Origin: Ixodes scapularis
Taxonomy: Eukaryota > Arthropoda > Arachnida > Ixodida > Ixodidae
Reading direction: 5' to 3'
DNA length: 64,000 nucleotides
NCBI RefSeq assembly: GCF_016920785.2
Contig: NW_024609880.1
Location: 60,091,292-60,155,291, forward strand
The notes beneath the pieces were generated by a model. The model was not told the DNA's origin. It did no database searches and was given only the letters and a program-made list of their open reading frames with translations. A program made the translations under genes and the position numbers. Each line of letters begins with the position of its first letter. The stretch's first letter is position 1. Shown piece after piece: positions 34,205-45,040 of this stretch.

Positions 34205-36060
34205 CTTCTCGTGTCCGCATGGGGACGCGTCAGTAAAATGGACGAAGACGCGCCGTTGCTACTTTTTTTCTCGTTTTTATTCTTAGGGTGGAAGGGTAAT
34301 TGAACAGCGAGTTTCTCCGGAAATAACTATGAGGGTGCAGCTGGACTGAGTAGGTCTCACAGGAATCTGCGGTAGATGTCGATCATAGGCGTGCACAGCT
34401 GGCATCAAAATGCCAAGATATAGATATCCACGAAATCTGACGAAGGTACGGGGAGGATCATAGCACACGAACAAATAATGCAGCGGCTGTATGACCTGAC
34501 GACTGAACACATCAGCTTATTTGTCGCGTAGTAGAAGTGATAAACCTCATCAACTGACAATAAGACATCAAAATACAGAGCTGACGCCACCGCCCGTAGC
34601 GTACGTGGGACACCTCGCGCACTAGGCGAAGAGTTAGGTAATCTCGTGAAGACCTTGTACACAAAACGTTTGCTCCTCGACGTCGATATGTCGGGTTGGT
34701 TTCGCATGACAAGCTTCAATCGTTTGTACATGGACTCCAGAATCAGCGAGGTGCTAACAATCCTGTGGAGCGACTTCACCGTTGAGGTTCTCCCAATCGA
34801 AAAGGACCATACGAATATTTCTGTAGGTCCATCGGACTGATGGTCGGTCGTATTTTGAGACATTCTCATGAATTTATGGCCTAATAGTTTAAAAGTTTGG
34901 TGGTGTGAATGGTTTTATGGTCTGTGGTATTTTGCAGTGTTGTGCCCGTTACCAAGAATAAGTAGCGAAATAGATTAACTTGTTAGCTTGAAAAAAAGCT
35001 GACGCGTTACAGAGCTCCGTTACCATTTTGCAAACGTAACGAATTCCCGGTGTCATTACTTGCCACGACTAACGGACGTCACTTTTACGTTAGTTTGTCG
35101 TTACTTTGTGTTGCATTGTCGGTATATGACAGATGTTAATATATGACTATAGAGTCTCAACCACAAACGTCTCCACAAGATCGTCGAACGGTTCTTGAGA
35201 AACGCGAACTTGATGCATTCGAAACAGCTTCATTTGATTCAACAGCGGCCCGTCGGAAAAGTTGGTTGCAGCCTTGGCCTTTCGTATCTTTGAAATCACC
35301 GAGAACTCGGATAGCTTCAGCAAATGGAGGGACTGTCGGATCAGAAAAAAAATTGGGACTGATGCGAAGCACCGCTGCTAATTTCTAGTTATCAGTCGTG
35401 CGGTACAAGGAAAAATTAAGAAGATAAGCTGCATCACGAATTAGTATAGAATTAGTATAGAAAAGAACTGCCTAAATAAATCGCAAACCTAACACTTATC
35501 AAATAGGCGTGTTTTTATATAACTGCAATGATTGATTTAATCTCCGTCTGAAATAAACAAACAAACTAAATTAAACCGTTTCCGAAGAGTTTTCGGTAGG
35601 TTACATTAATGAGCATTGTGAGATGTAGCTGAAAAACTATGCGACTAACAAAACGATCTCGCAAAAAAAGGTGTGTTTTTGGCTTACAAAACTTGTCCAG
35701 GACATTTTAACGGAAAAAAAAAATAAGTAATATTGAACAATAACTCACCTTAATGTGCTTTTTCAAATTAGAGTTGGGACGTCCCCTGCTGTGCTTAGCA
35801 GTTTAAGTTTCGGCATACAAAGTAGACATTTAAACAGCAAATCGTCCTTGTTTCCCTTAGTTCAAACATAGCAATTAGCCCGGGTCATGGTAAGGAGGAG
35901 GAGGAAAGAACATTTATTATCCGACTGAAGACATGGTCAAGGCGTTCCGGTGGCCTTGCTATCTTGCACGTAAAGTGAGTGCGAAATGGCAGTAAAAGGG
36001 GATTTTATAACGAGCGTTCCAAGCCGGCCTTGTTCGTTAGAGGCAGATGTTGCATGACAG
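34205..36060. other. No gene recognised
   Basis: 34830-34900 resembles 50100-50200 (both contain TCGTATTTTG and a GGCCTAAT motif), consistent with the unit duplication continuing. Open frames at 34283-34869 and 35143-35388 overlap on opposite strands and show no motif. Confidence 0.55.
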
Positions 36061-36070
36061 AGTCGAATCC

Positions 36071-37592
36071 CGGACAAAAGCTCACCGGACAAAAGCTCAC
36101 CGGACAGAACCTAACCGGACAAAGGCTCACCGGACAAAAGCTCACCCCTTTTTTCTCAGACCCGGACAAAAGCTCACCAGGGGAAAATTTCATGTTGGTC
36201 TTAGCACGTGTGCGGACAACTTAGGTACATGCGTGCGACACTAAAATGCAACGATAAATAAAATCTGGCAGGCGCATGGTTTGTTGCTTAGAGTATAAAT
36301 AAGTTTATGTATCGATTGGTTAGAAGCGAATGCAGTCCCCCACTAGCTCGAGCAGTCTTGGTAGATCTGGGTTCACCTGTCATCTCTCGAAAGTATTTTT
36401 CACGCGATTCTGAATGCGCAGCATGGTTTTTCGCACCCACTTCTCTGGGGGTTTACCTCTGCCAGCTGTGGCAATACCATGGCAATGAACGCCTGATTTT
36501 TCTGCGGGCATTCAATCAGCATCCAGACGCTTGGATGGGCGTGGACGACAAACTTCTGGAACCCGGTATTTTATCCTTCGCAGGTGTATGACCGGTCTTT
36601 ATCATGAAGACTGGCGTCGTACATATTACACCGTTCCGGGGAAAACTCCGGTCGTCGTCGGCACGCAGTTAGGTAAAGGGAAGAATTCGCTCTGGGTGCC
36701 GCCGCAGAAGGAGTAGAAGCATAACGGGAGGGGCCGTTGACATACCTGCAATCAAAGTAGTCCAGCAGGTCACCGATGTCACGGGTACACTTTTCTCTGA
36801 TGTAGGTTAGTCCTTCGGGCATCAGCTGTAGTGGAAGGAACGCGAGCCTATCCAAAATCCCGCAAAGCTTTCTAAATTGGTCATCTGTCTAAAAAAACAC
36901 ACTCCCGTTCCTTGAAAATATTTTTTTTAACTCCGCAAATAAATAGTTTGTATACTACAGTTTTGCTTGTTTCCTTTTCACAACAACCTCGGATAATCAT
37001 TGATCTCAAAAACAATTGCGACGCTCAATGACGTAATTAATTAAATTTTCTGAGCCATTCGCTTCATATATTAACCTGAACCCCAAGAAAACCCATGCAT
37101 TAGTAATGAAGAGACATTGTGCCTAACGTTTCTGTGCGCGTTTAGCGTGAGATAAGCAGAATCAAAAAGCGAGGTTGACAAAGGTTGACTTCGCGTTTTC
37201 TTTCGCTCTTCGGGTTCAAAAACTTCGGTTCACGAAGTTTCTTGGGCATGGCACAAGGGTGCTCCGGCATACCTTGAGTCAAGCAAGCTTGATCTTATCA
37301 GCTCCACTCAGTTTCAGTGACCTAAATTTTGGTCCCAAATCGCTGCTTCTCCGCCTGTTATGGCTGATCTGTCGACACCTTTGCATCATATGGGATGCCA
37401 GTTCTCCTAAAAGTGGTACAATGCCCATCTCATCCGCACTTTATCGCAGCTTGTGTTTCGCCCGGAGTAGCAAAAAGATATAAGGTGAGCTTCTGTCCTG
37501 GTCTATGAAAAAACGGGTGAGCTTTTGTCCGGTGTGCTTTTGTCCGGTTACCTTCTGTCCGGTGAGCTTTTTTTCCGGTGAGCTTTTGTCCG
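36071..37592 (-). mobile_element. Decayed MULE with 15-bp subrepeat terminal inverted repeats
   Basis: The left terminus has five tandem units of CGGACAAAAGCTCAC (36071-36145), a spacer, and one more unit (36163-36177). The right terminus (37485-37592) carries the same units in inverted orientation plus the same spacer. Termini are about 107 bp. The inside carries minus-strand transposase remnants. No clear 9-bp target duplication is visible. Confidence 0.82.
36330..36900 (-). pseudogene. MULE/FLYWCH-type transposase C-terminal remnant
   Basis: On the minus strand, 36855-36571 reads LDRLAFLPLQLMPEGLTYI then DIGDLLDYFDCRYVNG, then RRRPEFSPERCNMYDASL and YTCEG. A second frame (about 36550-36450) continues with VHAHPSVWMLIECPQKNQAF. 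This order (AFLP, D..GLLDYFD..YV, P..WN..D, CEGWNN, HPS.W..IE..QK.Q) is typical of the C-terminal region of MULE-like transposase proteins widespread in arthropods. The catalytic DDE half is not recognisable. The frame shift after CEG and later stops show it is dead. Confidence 0.7.
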
Positions 37593-37599
37593 GTTACCG

Positions 37600-38265
37600 A
37601 TAGGAATGACTTTTCAGTGCACGGACTGCTCACAAACAACACACCTCATAGCCACGCCGGTTTTAGTCACCGTCCGGAGACCGATCGCTTATCATAAACA
37701 ATAATTATAACCAAAGGTGAATATGTGTGATTATAAAGGAAGTATAGCGCCGGCCATACTTTCGCTATAATCACATGAATACTCGTAGTACCTTTATATG
37801 TATAAATGTCTAAAAAATGCAGCGAGCGTTTAGAAGCTCTTTACCCTAAGTTTCTCTTTCACGGCAAAAAAACATTATTTTTTTTCACACCGGCGGCAGC
37901 AAAGATGCAGACTAAAGCCATCACAGAAACTGCGAGAAGGAAAAGGTGGGTGCAGCGTCCAGCAATAGATAATTCGGTATTTGAATGCAAGGGAGTTGGT
38001 GGCATGCTTTTTTGCGGAAGACTATAGGTATTTATGTCTAAAGAACTGCGATACAAAAAAGGTGCCGTCCGTGACGGGGACAAAGTCTTTCGTCTGATCT
38101 TTGAGGCGCTATGGGAGGGTTTTAGGAGGTGACCTTCTCAACAAAGGTTGCTCTGCAGCGAGAGACCACACCTTTGTACCGCGGCGACATGTACTCTAAA
38201 AGATGGTTACGTCTTTCTGGGGGCGGTCGCCGTTCAATGCTGCGATAACCTTGTCCCTTTTTTTA
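37600..38265. other. No gene recognised; one hairpin
   Basis: An imperfect hairpin at 37711-37795 (GTGATTATAAAGGAAGTAT mirrored by ATACTTTCGCTATAATCAC). Nothing else recognised. Confidence 0.55.
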
Positions 38266-38279
38266 GTTCAAAGCGTGCC

Positions 38280-39150
38280 CACACAAACATGGTTTATGGT
38301 CGGCTATAGAAAATCCTTTTTATGGCCGGCTATAGCAAATTGGCCCAATTAGCTATAGCCGCTTCTATGGCTGTCTATAGCTTTTTCTATGGTCTCCCCT
38401 ATGGCTGTCTACAGCTTTTTAAATAGAAATTTCGCTATCAAATTTTGCACGGTTTAATCTATGGGTCTATTTAGAAAAAATGATATAGCCGCCTATGGCT
38501 TTTCTTTTGGTTCCCTTGGCCGTCTATAGATTCTTGTAAAGTCTTCTACAGAGATCTCTATGGCTTACTTTACGGATGTTTTTAGACACCGTGCTATAGC
38601 TGCCTATGGCTTTTCGTATCGTTTCTTTAGCCGCCTATTGCCCTATGAATGGTCCGCTATAGCTCATTCCATAGTTCGTCGTATGTTTCTCTCTACCCAT
38701 CGTGCTACAGCCGCCTATGGCGTTTCCTATGGTTACTTTAGCAACCTATAGCTTCTTGTATGGTCTGCTATAGAAATTTCTATGGCTTAGTCTATGGGTC
38801 TTTTTAGACACCATGCTATAGCTGCCTACGGCTCTTTCTATGGTTTCTTTAGCCGCCTATTGGTCTTTGTATGGTTCGCTATAGCTCATTCTAAAGTTCG
38901 TCCTATGGTTCTCTATACCCACCGTGATACAGCTGCCTATAGAATTTCTTATGTTTCCTTTAGCCACCCATAGCATCTTGTATGGTGTGCTATAGAAATC
39001 TCTATGCCTTACTCTATGTATCTTTTTAGACACTGTACTATAGCTGTCTATGACTTTTTCTATGATTTCTTTAGCTGCCTATTGCTCTCTGTATGGTTTC
39101 TTATAGCTTTTTCTATATCTCGTCTTATGACTCTCTCTCCGATCCTGCCA
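38280..39150 (+). repeat. Tandem repeat array with ~222-bp period (left arm)
   Basis: Anchors reading TTTTTAGACACCGTGCTATAG or close variants recur near 38580, 38802 and 39025. This gives a period of about 222 bp, built from shorter ~25-bp CTATGG/CTATAG subrepeats. About 2.8 long units. Confidence 0.85.
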
Positions 39151-39159
39151 TAGCTGCTT

Positions 39160-39688
39160 GTAGTTTTTCTTTTTACCGCAATCGTATGAAATGTGAAACA
39201 AATTATTTGTTGTCACTGGACATCTTTAAAAAAAAAAAAAAAAAAAACCTTGTAAAACGTGCCGAACTTCATAGCCCCATTTAAAACAAAGAGCTAACAT
39301 TTCAACAAAACAACAACAAAAAACAAATGCACTCACCCAGGTGTTTGCAAAAGCACAGGTAAACAGACACAAGGTATTGTTTTCAAATCCCCTAGAAGTT
39401 TATTACACACAGCCCATTCTGTAGACAAGCACACACTAAGCAATCTGTACTATGTGAAGAGGTACTAATGAGCTGTTATACAACTGAGAATATTGCAAAG
39501 CAAACAAGAACCAAAGGCAATTCCTGGGTAGTGTCTAGTCCCCCGGCAGCCGGCCGAATTCCCCCCCCCCCCCCCCCCTTCCCCCCGAAATTCTAATGCC
39601 AGTCGCCATTCATTGGCGCTGCAATCAGTTCATCAATAGACGTTTCATCGATATCGTTTCATCAACTCGTGATGTTTATAAAGAACTC

Positions 39689-39761
<73 letters not shown>

Positions 39762-40300
39762 GTAATGAGTTGCCAAGAAGTGGCGTGAACGGGTGGGCTG
39801 AGTCGGTGAGCACGCGCCTCAGGAATATAGGCGCGACGAAATGTCCCTGCAGCGTGCGATTCGCGTAACGAGTGTCGACTAAACGTCTGTCCAGAAAACG
39901 TGTATCTACGAAAAGGTGTCCATGAAACTTCTTTTCACAAAACGCAGGGAGAATAAGAATGTCAGTATTTTAACTGCAATTTTCACATGATTTCAGAGAG
40001 CTAATGGCAGGCGACTACGGTAGAGTCACGGGGAAATTATTCTCCCAGCTGTCAGAAGATAGGCACTGCTAGGAGGTAGACACTACAGAACGGTAAATTG
40101 TCGCCGAGTAGGTTGCAGCGCACTTAGGTTCCAAATACCGGACTTGAAAGATGTAATCCGATATATACGTCGTCACGGGCACTGCAGACCAACCACTCAA
40201 ACACAAAACCGAGAAGAAAGGGATTCGTGAAGATTCAACACGAAGTGGCAGAACCCGCCATTTGCCGAACCGAACACTGACCGCATTACAAGAATGTCTT
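39160..40300. other. No gene; simple repeats
   Basis: Poly-A (39228-39246), poly-C (about 39561-39578), (TA)n of about 20 units (39690-39733) running straight into about 30 T (39733-39761). No coding evidence. Confidence 0.7.
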
Positions 40301-40303
40301 GCG

Positions 40304-40684
40304 CAGGGTGTAAGATAGACAGGTGGGGAAACGGTCCATAGAAGCCTACCGCAGCGCCTTGACCGGATTGTGTACTCGTCTGCTTGCGGGTACCCCCGAT
40401 TTGCGACAGAAGGCGCTGCGGCGATAGGAAAAAAATTGGAATCGAATTTGCATGGAATTTTATGGGAGAGTGCACAAAATAAACCGAGAGCACGACATTC
40501 CTTCATCGAAAGTCCACAAGAAATTATCTCCGTCAGTTTAGCCGGTCGCCACCGGTCGCCCACCCGGAGTGAGAGTTCGCGGTGCTCCACATAGATGGCG
40601 CCACAGAAGAAGAGAAAACCGAGGGGGACACAATTCGGTCGCTCATTTGGCTTTCGTTTCCCCACCTGTCTATCCTACACCCTG
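40304..40684. mobile_element. 381-bp hAT-like MITE with 8-bp target duplication
   Basis: Termini: CAGGGTGTAAGATAGACAGG at 40304 and its near-perfect reverse complement ending at 40684 (about 28 bp). Flanks are GTCTTGCG (40296-40303) and GTCTTGGG (40685-40692), 7 of 8 identical. CAGGG-type ends with 8-bp duplications are typical of hAT elements. No transposase inside. Confidence 0.82.
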
Positions 40685-40692
40685 GTCTTGGG

Positions 40693-41475
40693 CTTCTTTG
40701 AAGAAATCGCTTGTTGCCAACATACGGGGAGGACTTTTCGATCGGGATACCTTTTATTATAGAAGCGAAATCCACAACAGCCCCGCGGGCCGCACGACAC
40801 GCGAAACTAGGTCCGCAAGCAGCCTCATTCCGGGATTGGCTGCGGCTAATGCGTCATCCGTCAAACCACGTGATCACGCTCCTTCCGTTATATGCGCACA
40901 GAGAGCGGAGTGAAGCGATAAATAGTCTACAGTTGATTGGTCCGCCGAGTCCTCACCTTCTACAATGCTTTCAGCTTAGGGAGAGAGAGAAAACAGAGGA
41001 ATTGAAAAGCACAGCTCCTTCAAGGCCAGAACGGGGATGCGATCACAAAGACTAATCTAAAGACTAATCTTCAAGGGCATACCAACAATGAACACAACGA
41101 GAGAATCTGTCCTTATATCCTGTTGACAGTTCGACCCAAGGTTGATAGTGCAGTGGATGCTATGTGTGGCCTTGGGCTTAAGGCAGGTGCCGTGTTCAGC
41201 GTTATCAGTATCACCAGCTTTGAGGCAGTTTTCCCGGGACCCTAACCGGAGACATGATAGGCCTCAAACACGCATAGCGTCTACTCTGCTGTCACTACCG
41301 AGTGAACAGGACAGCTCCATGAAGGCCAGCTTTTGGACTTTTAAATCTGCACTTCCCAGAAGTGACCCAAAACGAGGCAGGTTGAAGATATCATATTTTA
41401 CGCTGTGTAACCCACATTATAATTTAAAATAAATAATTAATGGCGAATACTTTTCTTTGCGCGGATGTCCACAAA

Positions 41476-41506
<31 letters not shown>

Positions 41507-41880
41507 ATATACAAATTTATATATATCTTTTTTTTTTTTACCAAGCACTTTTGAATTATGTGTACAGTGTTAGGTTCGCATTTTTAAACTTCAATCTTGG
41601 GAATCTTTGCATCGTTGTGGCATTTCTGATTGCGTGGTTTAAGATATTTGTGCCGTAATACGTTTTTAATCCGTGAGTTCAGTCTATATCAGTGCCATCA
41701 ATTACAATCTCTGAGCACCATGATGACACACGGTGGGGCTGTGTGCTCCAAGAAGCTCCAACGACTTTAATGTCTCATAATTTGAAGAAAAACAAGAAAA
41801 ATTAGCCACAGCGCTTGCTTATTTGTTGAATTCGCAGAACAGAGAGATAATAGGACGCACCTAGGGTAGCGCGTGCTAAT
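40693..41880. other. No gene recognised; (AAAT)n microsatellite
   Basis: A pure AAAT repeat lies at about 41474-41509. The 41142-41432 open frame has no recognisable motif. Confidence 0.55.
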
Positions 41881-42895
41881 GATATTAATATTTTTTCGGC
41901 TGTCATTTGTGTATATTTCGCCGTTCTCGACATGGGTGTTGACGGACATTGCAATGCACCGCTGCTTACGCCCCTGCCGGGGTAAGCTCTTTTGTTGTCA
42001 CGACACTCTATCGCGCTATAGACGCGTCGATTTAACGCTCATGAAGTCTCGAGAGTACTGTGAATTGTTTAGTCAGAGCAACGACGCAGCAATCGCGAAG
42101 TGAGAGACGACTGCGCCTCGATCTGGCTGTCCGCCTTCACTCTGATAAACTTTGAGTGTGGGACTCTGGAGCAGCGTTAGCTTGCTGATGATGCAGGACG
42201 CTGTTTTGTCGTTGAGAATGTTTGCCCTGCGAACGCCGGCGAAAACGTTTCAGTGCTCGGCGTACCCTAGGCAGCAGCGCGTGTCAGCGACCGCCCGCGC
42301 AGCATTGCAACCTTTCTGGAGCCTACTGGCAGTCTGCGAGCGCCGACGATCTATCGTCGCGACTTGAATGGGAGCATTTTATGAACTCCTGCGGCGAACA
42401 TGAAACACCGCGAACATAGTTCCCGCGACGGCGAACCGCCGGCGCTCGCAAGCGAAGGGTTCCGACGCTGTGCGAACGGTTGTTGGAGGACGCTGCGTGG
42501 GGTATACACCGGGCGCTGTAACGGCTTCGCACCCATTCGAGGGGCAGAGGATTCGCGACGACAAAGTAGTGTCTCGCATCGTCAGTAAGCTAACGCTGCT
42601 CGGGAATCTCAAGCTTACATTTCCACAGAGCGAGCGCGGCCGGCCAGATCGAGGCGCGGTCGGCACTCGCGTCGCGATTGCTACGTCGTTGCTCTACCTA
42701 AACTGATGACATGTGCATCGGCATTCGAAACCGCCCTCTCGAGACTTTATTCGAGTCAATAGACAGCTTTATAGCGCGATAAACCATCGTGACAAGAGTA
42801 AAGCTCACCTCTGTAGCGGCTTAAGCAGCGGGTTTATGTTCGTTGACGCCGCGTCAAGAACGACGAAATATACACAAAAAAACATAAATATTTAA
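41880..42895. mobile_element. ~1-kb palindrome (long hairpin element)
   Basis: Almost the entire segment is self-complementary about an axis near 42396, with arms of about 500 bp and hardly any loop. Matching landmarks: GTGTATATTTCGCCGTTCT (41907) against 42865-42883; TATCGCGCTATA (42009) against 42771-42782; GCAACGACGCAGCAATCGCG (42079) against about 42671-42690; GAGCAGCGTTAGCTTGCTGA (42169) against about 42585-42604. Arms are diverged by perhaps a quarter. Many short open frames occur on both strands, none with a motif. Confidence 0.88.
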
Positions 42896-43109
42896 CACAG
42901 CAGGCAGAAAGAAATACAAATATGGCAGGGACACGGACAAAGTAGATTGCGCGCTACAAAATACATATACTTACAAAATACGTAGGAAAAGACAGATAAT
43001 TAGAGCTAAAAAACGGAAGATTTAGATGACGTCAACGCCGAAATAAGGCTATGCGCAAGGAAAGCAGCCGGCAACACTGCAATAGCCCTATAGGCAGCTA
43101 AGGACGCTT

Positions 43110-44000
43110 TTGTGATCGCGGGCGTATAGCCGCGGCGACGTACGCCCCGTTAACCTGGCTAAAGAATATTCTCGCCCCGATCGAGCGCATGAATGACTTT
43201 CTTCCACTTTCCTACATCTGCAGTAAAAAAAAAAAAGGGTCGCGGGCCTTTAGCCTAAGCAATATACCCCATTCACACGGTCAACATAAAGGTACCTTTA
43301 GCATAAGTCCCTTTGCTACCGGCGGATCAGCCCGTCCTCTTGGGTCGCGAGCACACGCCACGGGCGGAAGATCGTTAATTCATTGGCCGCAGAGTCTAAA
43401 GGTCCCTTAGCTAAAGGTACCTCTACAGTCGTGTGACTGTAGAGGTACATTGAGCTGGCCAAAAAGATTGGATGATCGCGAGTCTATAGCTCGGGAGACA
43501 TACATCCCTCAATAGCCGGCCAAAGCACATCGAAAAGTCGGAGGCTATAGCTTGGCTAAAGAAAATACAATGGTCGCGATTCTCTAGATTTAGGGACATA
43601 CACCTTTCTATAGTTGGCTAAAGCACATTGAAAGGTCGGAGGCCTATAGCTTTGGTGACATAAAACACTATAGAGTCGGCTAAAGACTATTCAATGATCG
43701 CGATTCTCTAGATCTAGGGACATACAGCACTCTATAGCCGGCTAAAGCACATTCAATAGTCGCAGGTCTATAGCATTAGGAACATACATATTTCTATAGC
43801 TCGCTAAAGAATATTGAATAGTCCCGAGTCTTTAGCTGCATAGTCATAAATTATTCTATAGCCAAGTATAGAAATCGGAATAGTCGAGATTATATAGCTT
43901 TGAGGACATACATCTTTCTATAGGTGGCTATAGCGTGATTTATGGATTCTTATGGCTGACCGTAGAAAGCCATAGAAGGTGATAGCTCACCATAGGATTT
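43110..44000 (+). repeat. Tandem repeat array with ~62-bp period (right arm)
   Basis: Units of the form TCGCGATTCTCTAGAT, GGGACATACA, CTATAGCCGGCTAAAG and CACATTCAATAG recur about every 62 bp. They are interrupted at roughly 43206-43440 by an insertion with inverted GGTACCTTTAGC motifs and a hairpin. Confidence 0.82.
43417..43448. repeat. Perfect 14-bp-arm hairpin
   Basis: GTACCTCTACAGTC and its reverse complement surround the loop GTGT, at the right edge of the insertion in the right-arm array. Confidence 0.95.
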
Positions 44001-44034
44001 TCCATAGACGTTCATAGACCATTTTTGTATGGGT

Positions 44035-45040
44035 GGGAACGTCAATGCTTCCAAACTTATAGTTTATCCTTTCTACTGTTGACAGAACGAGAATTTATTT
44101 GTTTGGAAGAAAAAGAAAGTGATCAGATTGAGTAGCTATAGGGACGTTGAGGCAAAATCCCTCGGGCGTCGGCAAAATCAAGAGACAATCGTGCAAAACC
44201 CTTGAGGGGATGTCTCTTTCCAGCCAGACGGCTGCTCCCTCAGGGTATGACGACGGTGATCTTAGCAGCTACTCTAATTTTTCACCGAGCGTCGCGCCCC
44301 TTTTTTTTTATCATTGCGCGCTAACGGCACTCGTCACACTTCCCCTTCCATACCCACCATAAATTAGGACTAAAATTTGTTAGGGGACCCTCGTTGTCGT
44401 TGTCCCATAAAGAACTGCGTTTTCTTGCACGAGCTCGAGGAACCTGTGTTGATGATGTAGGATGACACGTAACCTTCACGCCGCGTTTTTTTCCTTTTAG
44501 TTTCTTTTTTGCCTTATTCCTTTTCTGGCTTTTGTTTTGGTGGCTTCGGTAATATTCATACTGGATGCCAACAGGAATAAAGCTTGAGAGGTAAGTAGCA
44601 CCGTGTTTGTCTTTCTCTTGTCCTCGTCTTTTGCGCCGTATGTTGTCCCCAATGTTTTCGGACCTCAATGCCTGGGCGCCTGCACCAAATTTAGACTGAC
44701 CGACAAAAATATCGCAATGATTGCCGAAGATATTTTCTATGCCAGCCCATATTTTAATTAATACGCAGTATTTTAAATCGTCGGCGCGCATAACGATTTT
44801 TTCACGACTCTAGTTTTTTGCATTTAGTCTTATCGGCTTTAACCACTATTTTAAGTTTCTGCTTTTCTTGACAAAAAAATATTAACGTTCTCGAGGGCTG
44901 TAATTTCTGGGTATCGTAGATGGCAAAATGTTTATAAACTTTTATATTTCTTTGAAAACTTCTTATTCCGAGGAATGTCCACAGTGTTGGTAATGGCTGT
45001 CATGGAGTACAAACAAATCCAGTTATGAATCCGACGCTCT
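44035..45040. other. No gene recognised
   Basis: Contains a minus-strand open frame (44321-44791) with a Lys-rich centre and no recognisable domain. It is probably chance. Confidence 0.5.

Larger units (their letters stand above)
38266..44034. mobile_element. Putative fold-back element with CTATAG-rich tandem-repeat arms
   Basis: The left end (CCCACACAAACATGG then TTTATGG) and the right end, read in reverse complement (CCCACCCATACAAAAATGG then TCTATG), match imperfectly over about 80 bp in opposite orientation. Both ends lead into long arrays of degenerate tandem repeats rich in CTATAG and TAGCCGNCTAT: 38280-39150 on the left, 43110-44000 on the right. This is the layout of fold-back transposons. 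The interior holds other inserted repeats and no recognisable transposase. No target-site duplication could be identified. Confidence 0.5.

Noticed and set aside
36071..36177. Regular 15-bp repeats resembling a CRISPR array
   Set aside because: Units abut without spacers, recur in inverted orientation at 37.5 kb as element termini, and the genome is eukaryotic.
38280..39150. Spaced repeats considered as a CRISPR or satellite centromere
   Set aside because: Units are degenerate, with a ~222-bp period in fewer than three copies; they better fit a transposon arm.
40069..40665. 198-codon minus-strand open frame
   Set aside because: It runs through most of the hAT-like MITE (40304-40684), including one terminus and target duplication, so it cannot be one conserved protein; no motif seen.
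42222..42706. Several overlapping 60-95-codon frames on both strands
   Set aside because: They arise from the GC-rich 1-kb palindrome; no motif and mirrored on both arms.
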